In this document: positions 30,365 to 37,756 of the stretch, piece after piece | Layout: every line of letters begins with the position of its first letter | How positions within the stretch are numbered: position 1 is the stretch's first letter | NCBI GenBank assembly: GCA_919902675.1 | Contig: CAKKRH010000006.1 | Location: 1-42,809 of the forward strand | Source: Omnitrophica bacterium GWA2_41_15 | GTDB taxonomy: Bacteria > Omnitrophota > Gorgyraeia > Gygaellales > UBA12090 | DNA: 42,809 nucleotides | Direction: 5' to 3' | Notes under the pieces: generated by a model | What the model was told of the DNA's origin: nothing | Database searches by the model: none | Seen by the model: the letters and a program-made list of their open reading frames with translations, nothing else | Program-made: the position numbers and the translations under genes

Positions 30365-31333
30365 CTAAAGATTCTTATTGCTTATATAACCCACGATATC
30401 TTCTATTATGCCTTCTAAGGAGTGATGCGGTTTAAAGCCGATGAGCTTATTAATTTTACTGGTGTCCGGGACCCGTCTTTGCATATCCTCAAAGCCTTCC
30501 TCGTAAGCCTGTTCATAAGGAATGTGTTTTATCGCCGAGCGGCTCTTGGTTATCTTGATTATCTTCTTAGCCAAATCATCAATAGTTATCTCATCCTGGT
30601 TTCCAATATTAAAAACCTCGCCCACTGCTTTAGGTTCCTCTACTAATTTTATCAGGGCTTTAACCACATCCTTAACATGGGTAAAACAACGGGATTGTTT
30701 TCCCGTCCCATACACTGTAATCGGCTCGTTCTTCAAAGCCTGCCCTATAAAGCGGGGAACTACCATTCCGTAGTAACCGGTCTGGCGGGGCCCGACGGTA
30801 TTAAACAGGCGCACGATCACCGAGGGCACGCCTTTTTCCTTCCAATACACATAGGCCAGCATCTCATCCACAGCCTTAGCGGTAGAATAGCTCCATCTGG
30901 TTTTAAGCGGCGAGCCCAGTATCCGGTCATCGCCCTCCTTTAAAGGGCCGTTGGTATTCTTTCCGTATATCTCGGAAGTTGAAGTTATTAAGACTTTCTT
31001 ATGGTATCTATGGGCCATCTCCAATACCACTTCGCTTCCTTTGATATTGGTGGTTAGGGATTCTAATGGCCTCTTGACGATCAACTCCACACCTACTGCC
31101 GCGGCCAAATGAAAAATCACGTCGCATCTCTCGGCTAATTTATCCACCAGGGTTTCGTTAAGGACGGTCCCGATAACCAACTCAAAATCCTGATTTTTCT
31201 CTAAATGGGCCACATTCTCCAGCCTGCTAGTGGATAGATTATCCAGGACCGCGACCTTATGTCCGGATTTGAGTAATTCATCCGCTAAATGCGAACCAAT
31301 AAATCCTACCCCGCCAGTGATTAACGCTTTCAT
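30365..31333 (-). CDS. NAD-dependent epimerase/dehydratase (extended SDR)
   Basis: A 322-aa sugar-nucleotide enzyme. The NAD site GGVGFIGSH is at residues 7-15, the catalytic Ser/Thr in ITSTSEIYG, and Tyr-Lys in YSTAK. RQ(T)GYYGMVVPRFI and YGTGKQSRCFTHVKDVV are typical of UDP-glucose 4-epimerase/UDP-glucuronate decarboxylase relatives. The start MKALITGG at 31333 is preferred: AAGGAG lies upstream, and the frame only extends seven codons further. Exact product sugar is not readable. It pairs with the following glycosyltransferase. Confidence 0.9.
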   Translation of the reverse strand: MKALITGGVGFIGSHLADELLKSGHKVAVLDNLSTSRLENVAHLEKNQDFELVIGTVLNETLVDKLAERCDVIFHLAAAVGVELIVKRPLESLTTNIKGSEVVLEMAHRYHKKVLITSTSEIYGKNTNGPLKEGDDRILGSPLKTRWSYSTAKAVDEMLAYVYWKEKGVPSVIVRLFNTVGPRQTGYYGMVVPRFIGQALKNEPITVYGTGKQSRCFTHVKDVVKALIKLVEEPKAVGEVFNIGNQDEITIDDLAKKIIKITKSRSAIKHIPYEQAYEEGFEDMQRRVPDTSKINKLIGFKPHHSLEGIIEDIVGYISNKNL

Positions 31334-31353
31334 ATTTATGTTACTCCTTAACA

Positions 31354-31418
31354 TTAGAAGTTATAAGCGAAAAGATTAAATTTACCACTTATCACTTATA
31401 ACTTATCTACTCATCACG
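31354..31418. repeat. heptamer-phased palindromic array, ACTTATA family
   Basis: Left side TTAGAAG, TTATAAG, CGAAAAG; right side ACCACTT, ATCACTT, ATAACTT, ATCTACT, CATCACG, all at period 7. AGTTATAAG (31359-31367) is the exact reverse complement of CTTATAACT (31395-31403). The array reaches the DUF502 stop codon. Confidence 0.75.
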
Positions 31419-32004
31419 GTTTAAGTATGCCGCCGGAAATAATCAGCTTTATGCCATCCTCAACCGATATGTCCAATAATTTTATATCTTTCTTGGGCAC
31501 TAAAACCAGAAACCCGCTCCAGGGGCTGGGAGTCGTGGCAATAAGAACATGAACCAATTCCTCCCCGGTTTTCTTCTGAGCCTCCTCAAAACCGTCATTG
31601 GTGATAAAGCCTACCGACCATAATCCTTTACGGGGATATTCTACCAAAGCCACCTTTTCAAAGGAAGCCTTATCTTTGGAAAAAAGGAAGCTGATTATCT
31701 GCTTGGTGGAAGGGTATATCTGACGGATTCCGGGAAATTTAAGAAACCATTGTTCCAGGGCCGGCAGGGCCTTTTTTCCTAAGAAATGAGTGGCCAAGAA
31801 TCCCGAAAATAAGACTATCGCTCCCCCTAAAATAAAACCTACACCGGGGATGAAAAATCCGAAATTCGCCTTAAGATAATTGTTTATAAGCCCGCCGAAG
31901 ATACCGTCCACGAACCGGAAAACAACAAAAAGAACATAGAAACTGATGAATATGGGAAGAACCAAAAGCAGCCCGGTAACAAAATAACGCCTGATTTTTA
32001 ACAT
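31414..32004 (-). CDS. DUF502-family membrane protein
   Basis: A 196-aa protein of PF04367. Two membrane helices (residues about 10-35 and 50-75) are followed by a conserved cytoplasmic part: FPGIRQIYPSTKQIISFLFSK, PRKGLWSVGFITND and VLIATTPSPWSGFLVLVP. The function is not established, though the family is widespread in Gram-negative bacteria and plants. It starts one base after the beta-propeller gene stop, so the two are co-transcribed. Confidence 0.85.
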   Translation of the reverse strand: MLKIRRYFVTGLLLVLPIFISFYVLFVVFRFVDGIFGGLINNYLKANFGFFIPGVGFILGGAIVLFSGFLATHFLGKKALPALEQWFLKFPGIRQIYPSTKQIISFLFSKDKASFEKVALVEYPRKGLWSVGFITNDGFEEAQKKTGEELVHVLIATTPSPWSGFLVLVPKKDIKLLDISVEDGIKLIISGGILKP

Positions 32005-32005
32005 T

Positions 32006-33562
32006 TTATTTTTTATCCTCTAATCTTTCGCTCAAATACCCTCCGGTAAGCCCGTCAATTGAGGCGGCAAGCTCTTCAAGCCTTAACTCCTTTTCGCTCC
32101 TTGCTTTCGGACTTAAGGAATCCTGACTTGCTAATTCTAACTGCAGGCGCCGGCGCTCAAAGTAAAGCCGGGTTACCTCATCTAGGATATCATCGCGCAA
32201 TTGCACCATCAAGCGGGAACGCACGTCAATAGAGGTTTGCTCGGAGCTAAAAACCAAATCCCCTAAATCCCAGCTTAAACTAACTCCCCAATCCAAAGGC
32301 CCAACAAAACCGCGGCCCTGAGGAAAACTGGTTGAGGTAAAAACTGTCTTATCATAACTCAAATCCAATTCCGGCATAAAAGCTTTTAAACGCGCCTGTT
32401 TTCTCCAGTTGGAAATCTTTTCCGGATAAACCTCAGCGTATCGGATTGCCTTCTGTTGAATCTCTCTTATGCCCGGTTCCCTGGAAAGCAAAGCGGTATT
32501 TGTATTATTTCCTAATCCAGGTTCGGATTCAATGGATTTTGCTTTTTTATTCTCATATGCCGCCATCACATACAGGCCTTTATCGCAAGCGGAATAAAGA
32601 TTATTTTCACGGTCTAAGGCCAGCTGAGCGCAATTTTTAAAATCCGCGCCCCTGTAAAGCTGTTTACAGGAATCATCTTCGCAGTCAAATACGCCGTTCT
32701 CAGTGGCTAAGAACATCCTGCCGCGGGCAATTAGGGCATAATTTATCTTTTCATCCAGTAAACCGCTGAATATCCGCTTTTGCCAACTTTTACCGGCGTC
32801 TTGGCTCAAAAGCATACCCTTGCGGCCGGATAAATATAATTTATCGCGCTCATCGGGGTCAAAGGCTAAATGTTTAAAAGAGCTATCCTCAGTATACGGT
32901 TCTTCCTCGCTTGAGTCTATATCATTAGCCGCGTCTTCCGGCTCAGGATTAAATCCGGAATACAGCCTCTCATAAGAAGATAAACGGTCATCACTCTTAA
33001 ATAATCCTTTGCCAGAGACCACAAAAAGGCCTTCCGGATTGTCCGCGGCGCTAACAATAAAACTAATGTTAGCGTCAGTCAGCTTACCGGATATTTTCTG
33101 CCAGATGATTCTATTTATCGGGCTAAAGAACATTCCGGACTTAGTCCCTATAAATATACTTTTCGGCGGCGCGAATATAAGCTCTACCGACGCTACATCG
33201 CGTTCTAAGGCATCCTTGCCTAAGAATATCCTCTGCCAGTTCATACCGCTGTCCTGGCTCCGGAAAAGCCCGTTTTTGGCGGCCGCGTAAATAATATCAG
33301 AATTACTTCTATCAATATAGATAAAATTCACTTCTTTGATTAAGCCCGCGCCTGATGATTCCCAGGATTTACCCCTGTCGAGGGTCTTATATAAACCTTC
33401 TTCTGTGGCCGCGTAGATTATCCCCGGATTATTTCTATCTGAGGCAATAGCCCGAATGCCTGGGGCAGCGGATCTTATTTCCAGGCGCCGCCAGCTGTCT
33501 TCTTGGGCGCAGGCTATCTCAGTTAAAGCCATAAAGAGAAGAAAAAACGCCGGGCAATTCAC
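32006..33562 (-). CDS. exported beta-propeller protein with BNR/YCF48-like repeats
   Basis: A 518-aa protein with a GTG start and a short signal peptide (ending IACAQ). An in-frame stop lies two codons upstream, so no longer N-terminus is possible. Residues about 20-330 have repeated blades (NPGIIYAATEEGLYKTLDRGKSWES, SDIIYAAAKNGLFRSQDSGMNWQRI, DAGKSWQKRI), the S-x-D-x-G-x-x-W pattern of BNR/sortilin-type propellers. Residues about 375-518 are a distinct domain with alternating strands (DWGVSLSWDLGDLVF) and a long helix (RSRLMVQLRDDILDEVTRLYFERRRL) that resembles part of a TolC-like or barrel protein. The role is unknown; envelope assembly is a guess. Confidence 0.75.
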   Translation of the reverse strand: MNCPAFFLLFMALTEIACAQEDSWRRLEIRSAAPGIRAIASDRNNPGIIYAATEEGLYKTLDRGKSWESSGAGLIKEVNFIYIDRSNSDIIYAAAKNGLFRSQDSGMNWQRIFLGKDALERDVASVELIFAPPKSIFIGTKSGMFFSPINRIIWQKISGKLTDANISFIVSAADNPEGLFVVSGKGLFKSDDRLSSYERLYSGFNPEPEDAANDIDSSEEEPYTEDSSFKHLAFDPDERDKLYLSGRKGMLLSQDAGKSWQKRIFSGLLDEKINYALIARGRMFLATENGVFDCEDDSCKQLYRGADFKNCAQLALDRENNLYSACDKGLYVMAAYENKKAKSIESEPGLGNNTNTALLSREPGIREIQQKAIRYAEVYPEKISNWRKQARLKAFMPELDLSYDKTVFTSTSFPQGRGFVGPLDWGVSLSWDLGDLVFSSEQTSIDVRSRLMVQLRDDILDEVTRLYFERRRLQLELASQDSLSPKARSEKELRLEELAASIDGLTGGYLSERLEDKK

Positions 33563-33581
33563 CTTTTAAGTCTTTGGGGAT

Positions 33582-33656
33582 AAAATAAAACCCCGCGCCT
33601 TTTCATATTCATGTTTTTCAAACTAAAATACATAGAATACATAAAAGGCGCGGGGT
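33582..33656 (-). terminator. terminator of the 75-aa membrane-protein gene
   Basis: The arms ACCCCGCGCCTTTT and AAAAGGCGCGGGGT (14 bp) enclose an AT-rich loop of about 39 nt; TTTTATTTTA follows on the minus strand. Confidence 0.8.
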
Positions 33657-33678
33657 AAACACGAATAATTTTTAAAGC

Positions 33679-33906
33679 CTATTCTTTAGCTATGGCTAAG
33701 GTAATTACCCCTGCCAGAACCAGGATTAATCCCAGAGAGCCTTGAGCTAAGTGGATCAAATGCCACCACCATCTAATTACCAGATAACCGCCAAGCGCTA
33801 AAAACGCGATGCCCAATAAAACCTTTAAAGCGGTCTTAAGGGCCTTGCCTGAGTCGGGTTTTTCTGTTTCCTTGGTTTCCTTTGTCTCTTTTACTTCTTC
33901 TGCCAT
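33679..33906 (-). CDS. small membrane protein with charged N-terminus
   Basis: A 75-aa protein. Residues 1-22 are Glu/Lys/Thr-rich with a repeated KET unit (VKETKETKETEKP). Two hydrophobic helices follow, VLLGIAFLALGGYLVI and LGLILVLAGVITLAI, separated by RWWWHLIHLAQG. The function is unknown. GGAGG precedes the start and a strong terminator follows. A palindromic array occupies the upstream region where a promoter would be expected. Confidence 0.75.
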   Translation of the reverse strand: MAEEVKETKETKETEKPDSGKALKTALKVLLGIAFLALGGYLVIRWWWHLIHLAQGSLGLILVLAGVITLAIAKE

Positions 33907-33929
33907 TTTCCACCTCCTTTTTTAAAATC

Positions 33930-34015
33930 GCGGAACTTACGCTGAACATTACGCGGAACTACGCAACATAAAGTTGTGCGTGGTTCTGTGTACGGTTCCG
34001 CGTTGTTCTGCGCAA
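33930..34015. repeat. palindromic array, GAACTACGC family (copy 2)
   Basis: GCGGAACT, GCTGAACA, GCGGAACT and ACGCAACA on the left mirror TTGTGCGT, GGTTCTG, GGTTCCGC and TGTTCTGCGC on the right, around TAAAG. The units GGAACTACGC and GCGTGGTTC are shared with 27111-27191. Confidence 0.7.
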
Positions 34016-34026
34016 CTTTTTCTTCT

Positions 34027-34941
34027 TTACGATGACGGCCGGCTTTTCCACCGGCGGTGAATCCAACCCCACTCCTGGGGATACTTCCTGATATAAGATT
34101 CGATAATTAAGGTTATCTTCTGGATATTATAGCGCAATGTTTCATCAGGCGCATCTTTTTTCTCAATCTCTACTTGCGGCTCGATAATCAGCTTATGGCG
34201 GCCATCTGCCTGGCGGACTATGAAAAGCGGAACTATCGCGGCGCCGGTCCGCAGGGCAAAGACTACCGGCCCGGTTGCCGTGGCCGCCTGACGGCCAAAG
34301 AAATTCACAAAAACCCCGGCTGTGCCGAAGTTCTGGTCAAGCTGGATAAAAAGTATCTCGTTGCGGCGCAAGGCCTTGACTGAATCATCCACACAAGCCT
34401 GCCTGGGAGCACTATGGATAAAATTGATTCCTACCTTGCGGCGCCGGCTTTCCAAGAACTCTTCCACCTTATCATCGCGCATCCGCCTTAAGATGACATT
34501 GACTCCGTAACCTTCCTGTTTAAGCCGGGTAAGGGCCAAAGGGAAATTCCCAAAATGAGCGCTCACGGCAATCACCCCATTACCCTTAGAAAAGGCCTGA
34601 TCTAAATGTTCCTGGCCTTCAATAACAACCAGCTCCTTGGATAATTCCGGGTTATCCATGGTATACAACATCTCTACCCCGCTTTTAGCCATATTCCTAA
34701 AACAGCTTTGGGCGATTCTGGTAATTTCTTTCTGCTCCAAACTATCAGCAAAGGCTATACTTAGACTCTCCTGAGCAATGTTACGTTGTTTAACCGCGAT
34801 ATAATAACCCAGAATAGCGATAAAATCGGCAAAACCGCAAAGCCAGCCGCGGGGTAAGAATTTAACTATCAAAGAACAGAAAAACAATGCTTGTCTGGCA
34901 AGCAAACGGCTAAAACGCTTACCAACTTCTTTTGATGTCAT
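34027..34941 (-). CDS. lysophospholipid/lipid A acyltransferase (LpxL/HtrB family)
   Basis: A 304-aa inner-membrane protein of PF03279. It has one N-terminal membrane segment, the catalytic His in AVSAHFGNFPLAL (residues about 125-137), the conserved VILRRMRD and QLDQNFGTAGVFVNFFG motifs, and PQEWGWIHRRWKSRP at the end. The usual HX4(D/E) dyad reads His-Phe-Gly-Asn-Phe-Pro here, so the acidic residue is replaced by Pro. I believe a subgroup shares this, but activity is less certain. It would add a secondary acyl chain to lipid A or a related lipid. Confidence 0.85.
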   Translation of the reverse strand: MTSKEVGKRFSRLLARQALFFCSLIVKFLPRGWLCGFADFIAILGYYIAVKQRNIAQESLSIAFADSLEQKEITRIAQSCFRNMAKSGVEMLYTMDNPELSKELVVIEGQEHLDQAFSKGNGVIAVSAHFGNFPLALTRLKQEGYGVNVILRRMRDDKVEEFLESRRRKVGINFIHSAPRQACVDDSVKALRRNEILFIQLDQNFGTAGVFVNFFGRQAATATGPVVFALRTGAAIVPLFIVRQADGRHKLIIEPQVEIEKKDAPDETLRYNIQKITLIIESYIRKYPQEWGWIHRRWKSRPSS

Positions 34942-34955
34942 CTAATCTCCTATTG

Positions 34956-34983
34956 ATTATAGCAAAATTACTTTTCTCCGCAA
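34956..34983 (-). promoter_or_regulatory. promoter of the acyltransferase gene
   Basis: -35 TTGCGG (34978-34983), 16-nt spacer, -10 TATAAT (34956-34961). The predicted start leaves only a few bases before the AGGAG site. Confidence 0.6.
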
Positions 34984-35044
34984 GAAAAATCTTTAACCTG
35001 AAGTAATGCGTCAATAAACGGGGGAAAAGTTATTACAAAGCTTA

Positions 35045-35106
35045 GGATAGGCGGGGTTTTCTAACCCCGCCCCGACGGCGGCGGGACAAGAATGTCCCGC
35101 CTATCC
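35045..35106. repeat. palindromic element GGATAGGCGGG
   Basis: GGATAGGCGGG (35045-35055) and CCCGCCTATCC (35096-35106) are perfect inverted repeats. Inside are two hairpins, GGCGGGG/CCCCGCC and GGCGGGACA/TGTCCCGCC. Further out ACGGGGG and CCCCCGT flank it (about 35017 and 35128), and AACCTGAA recurs at both ends of the 215-nt gap. The gap holds no gene besides the acyltransferase promoter. Confidence 0.7.
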
Positions 35107-35156
35107 GAAGTGGAAATTTCCGTTACCCCCGTCTACTGACCGGTTACAACCTGAAA

Positions 35157-35642
35157 TTAAAGTTTATATCCTATTTTACGCAGAAGATCCTTACGCCAGC
35201 GGACATCCGCTTCTTTTTCTACCCCCTTGGGGCTTGAGCCATCAATAACCCCCATTATTCCCCGGCCCGAAGGCGTCTGGGCCACAACCACTTCCAGAGG
35301 ATTAGCAGTCGCGCAATAGATGGCGCAGACCTCGGAAATCATTTTTAAGGCATTCAGGATATTTATCGGGTATCCCTGACGCAAAGCCAGGATAAAACAA
35401 TGGCCGGAGGCGATATCTAAACAGACATTTTTGGCTATCTCTTTAAGTTCTGTGTCGTTTCCCTCAATACGCACCAAGCAGGCGCCTGAAGACTCGGAGA
35501 AGGCCAGACCGAATTTAATCTGCGGGCCTGTCTGGACTATTGCCTCATAAATATCCTCCACAGACTTAATAAAATGCGCCTGGCCGATAATAATATTAAC
35601 ATCATCGGGTTTATTAATAGGGATGGCTTTAAATTCAAGCAT
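35157..35642 (-). CDS. adenosine-specific kinase family protein
   Basis: A 161-aa protein matching PF04008 along its full length: IIIGQAHFIKSVEDIYEA, KFGLAFSESSGACLVRIEGND, GYPINILNALKMISEVCAIYCATANPLEVVVA and GRGIMGVIDGSSPKGVE. The family name comes from an archaeal protein reported to phosphorylate adenosine or to bind nucleotides; the biological role is unclear. It is followed within 23 nt of the M23 peptidase gene on the same strand. Confidence 0.85.
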   Translation of the reverse strand: MLEFKAIPINKPDDVNIIIGQAHFIKSVEDIYEAIVQTGPQIKFGLAFSESSGACLVRIEGNDTELKEIAKNVCLDIASGHCFILALRQGYPINILNALKMISEVCAIYCATANPLEVVVAQTPSGRGIMGVIDGSSPKGVEKEADVRWRKDLLRKIGYKL

Positions 35643-35665
35643 ACTAACCTCCGGCGGATTTAAGC

Positions 35666-36175
35666 TTATTCAATAAATTTCATCGGGTCTAAAGGCACAT
35701 TGTTTTGCCTTATCTCAAAATGAAGATGGGGAATGACTCCCCGATGATTGGCATTCCCGGTTTTACCCACCGCGCCTATCTTCTGAGCCTGGCGCACCAG
35801 TTGGCCGGGGTGAACATCTATCTTGGATAAATGGCCATAGATAGTAACATATCCTCCCGGAGAATGTGAAATCTCAATAAAATTACCCATCCCCCGGTGA
35901 AACCGCGCCTTGATTACCTTACCGGCACGGACCGCGTAAACTGCCGCCCCCAACTTAGCCTGCAGGTCTATCCCGTTATGTTTACGGCTGCCGGAACGAT
36001 TAGATAAAAAATCACCGCTTCCATAAGAGTCGTGGCGGATGATTACGGCATCCTGCTTGTATTCAACAGGACAAAAAAAGTAGACCTTATCTAAATAATA
36101 AAGTTCATAGGCCGAATAAAAAACGAAGATTACAAGAAAAACCGATAACCCTGGCTTTAATATTTTCCTGAACAT
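35666..36175 (-). CDS. M23-family metallopeptidase (LytM-like)
   Basis: A 169-aa membrane-anchored peptidase (helix at residues about 8-27). The zinc ligands are visible: His and Asp in RKHNGIDLQA, the structural YGHLSKIDVHPGQLV, and His-Leu-His in VIPHLHFEIRQ. It would cut peptidoglycan cross-bridges or regulate an amidase. The domain covers almost the whole protein with no coiled coil, so it is a short form. It lies between lnt and the adenosine-specific kinase gene. Confidence 0.9.
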   Translation of the reverse strand: MFRKILKPGLSVFLVIFVFYSAYELYYLDKVYFFCPVEYKQDAVIIRHDSYGSGDFLSNRSGSRKHNGIDLQAKLGAAVYAVRAGKVIKARFHRGMGNFIEISHSPGGYVTIYGHLSKIDVHPGQLVRQAQKIGAVGKTGNANHRGVIPHLHFEIRQNNVPLDPMKFIE

Positions 36176-36208
36176 AAAAGACTCCGGTATTCATAATTAA
36201 ATCATTAT

Positions 36209-37756
36209 TCATGGTTTACGGTTTCTGATTATACCACAAAAACAGATAAGCGCAAAACATCCCGCTATAAAACTATCCCCAATGTTTTGATAAAGGCTTT
36301 TTGTTTTTGGGCTCAGAACGATATCCTGGGTTTTTATGCCGGAGACAAAAATGTCTTTACCGTTTTGAATAAGCCGGGAAATAACCCTGCCGCGGGAATC
36401 AATAAAACAGGATACCCCGGTGTTTGCCGAGCGCGCCAAAGGAAGCCTGTTTTCTACAGCCCTAAATACCGAAGCCGCTAAATGCTGATAAGGAGAGGCG
36501 GTCTCTTTAAACCAGGCGTCGTTAGTGATATTGACCAAAAAATCCGCTCCCTCTCTGGAAAAATCGCGCGGCAACTCAGGCAGGGTATCTTCAAAACATA
36601 TAAGCGCTCCGAATTTAGCGGATAGCGGATAGCGGATAGCGGATAGCGAAAATAAAGTATAATTATTACCAGCAGTGAAGTCGCCAATCGGAACGATACT
36701 CTCCAGAAATTTGAATATGCCTTTCCAGGGAATATATTCTCCAAAAGGCACTAAATGCAGTTTATCATAACGGCCAACAAGCCCAAATTCATCAATCAGC
36801 AAGGCGCTGTTAAAATATTCCCTTTTTTCTCTGACTACTGAACCAACCAGCAGGGGAATTTTTATCTCCTTGGCCAGGCTAAAGATGTTTTCGTTTACAC
36901 GCGCGTCGGAGGCATCACCCAAGAAACCGGGATTGGACGCCTCCGGCCAGATGATTAAATCCGGCCTATCTAAAGCCGCTTCTTTTGTCAAGCGGATATA
37001 TCTATCTAAGATAAAGGCCTGTGAGCCAGGGGCCCATTTCAGCTCTTGAGGAATATTGCCTTGGATTACGGATATCTTAAACAGCTTTCGGCTTTCAGCT
37101 TTCGGCTGGCGGCTTAATTGATAGTAACCATAAGCTAAAATTATAGAAAGGCTTAACGCGAAGGCTAAACACTTTTTTATTTTGCTGAAAGCTGACAGCT
37201 GAAAGCTGACAGCTGAGTAAAGAGCCAGATTCCCCATCACCACCAAAAAAGAAACACCGTAAACGCCGAAAAGGCCGGCAATCTGAATAATCGGAAGGTT
37301 TAAATATTGGGAATAGCCTAAAAGCGCCCAGCCAAATCCGGTCAAAAGATGGGCCCGCAGATATTCCAGGACAACCCAAAGTGATGGAAAAAATAAAAAG
37401 GTCGATAGTCGATAGTCGATAGTCGATAGTCCGGAGATAAAAAATCCGAAAATACCAAAATATATGGCTAAGTATAAAATCAGGAGGATTTGGCCAAGCA
37501 GGGTAACGTGAATCAGCCAATAAATAGTAATTGACCAGAATACGACTCCGCAGAGGCAAGATAAAGCAAAAGATTGGAGGCGGGTTTTATCGCGCAGGGC
37601 AAAGAACAGTGGAATAAAGCCTATCCAGGACAAAATCCACCATCTGCCGTCACAAAAAGGCAAGGCCGATAGGACACCGGACAAAACACTTAATAGCAAT
37701 CTATTTGCTGAAAGCTGAAAGCTGAAAGCTGAAAGCTTATTTATTTTCCACAGCAC
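36209..37756 (-). CDS. lnt: apolipoprotein N-acyltransferase with repeat-encoded inserts
   Basis: A 515-aa inner-membrane enzyme that N-acylates the lipoprotein cysteine. It has several N-terminal helices, then a nitrilase domain with the triad Glu in LIIWPEASN, Lys in [12 protein letters not shown] and Cys in [13 protein letters not shown]. Five heptamer tandem arrays interrupt the gene. They encode [11 protein letters not shown] at the N-terminus, [12 protein letters not shown] and [11 protein letters not shown] in or near membrane loops, [11 protein letters not shown] before the nitrilase domain, and [11 protein letters not shown] just before the catalytic Cys. The frame opens with GTG at 37756, 16 nt inside secA; since this start is repeat-made, a later start such as TTG near 37697 is possible. 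Confidence 0.9.
   Translation of the reverse strand: MLWKINKLSAFSFQLSANRLLLSVLSGVLSALPFCDGRWWILSWIGFIPLFFALRDKTRLQSFALSCLCGVVFWSITIYWLIHVTLLGQILLILYLAIYFGIFGFFISGLSTIDYRLSTFLFFPSLWVVLEYLRAHLLTGFGWALLGYSQYLNLPIIQIAGLFGVYGVSFLVVMGNLALYSAVSFQLSAFSKIKKCLAFALSLSIILAYGYYQLSRQPKAESRKLFKISVIQGNIPQELKWAPGSQAFILDRYIRLTKEAALDRPDLIIWPEASNPGFLGDASDARVNENIFSLAKEIKIPLLVGSVVREKREYFNSALLIDEFGLVGRYDKLHLVPFGEYIPWKGIFKFLESIVPIGDFTAGNNYTLFSLSAIRYPLSAKFGALICFEDTLPELPRDFSREGADFLVNITNDAWFKETASPYQHLAASVFRAVENRLPLARSANTGVSCFIDSRGRVISRLIQNGKDIFVSGIKTQDIVLSPKTKSLYQNIGDSFIAGCFALICFCGIIRNRKP
36616..36650. repeat. heptamer array TAGCGGA x5 inside lnt
   Basis: Four TAGCGGA units and one TAGCGAA, in tandem without spacers. 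They encode [10 protein letters not shown] on the minus strand, about 10 residues before the catalytic Cys loop. Confidence 0.95.
37083..37116. repeat. heptamer array AGCTTTC/GGCTTTC inside lnt
   Basis: AGCTTTC, GGCTTTC, AGCTTTC, GGCTGGC, GGCTTAA: degenerate period-7 units, encoding the linker between the membrane and nitrilase domains. Confidence 0.85.
37184..37216. repeat. heptamer array GCTGAAA/GCTGACA inside lnt
   Basis: Alternating GCTGAAA, GCTGACA, GCTGAAA, GCTGACA plus GCTGA; encodes [11 protein letters not shown]. Confidence 0.95.
37401..37430. repeat. heptamer array GTCGATA x4 inside lnt
   Basis: Four perfect GTCGATA units plus GT. Encodes [10 protein letters not shown]. Confidence 0.95.
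37707..37737. repeat. heptamer array GCTGAAA x4 at the start of lnt
   Basis: Four perfect GCTGAAA units plus GCT, ending three bases before the secA stop codon and forming the first coding bases of the lnt frame. Confidence 0.95.

Noticed and set aside
36616-37737. The short arrays in lnt as CRISPR repeats
   Set aside because: Units are 7 nt with no spacers, differ between arrays and lie in coding frame.
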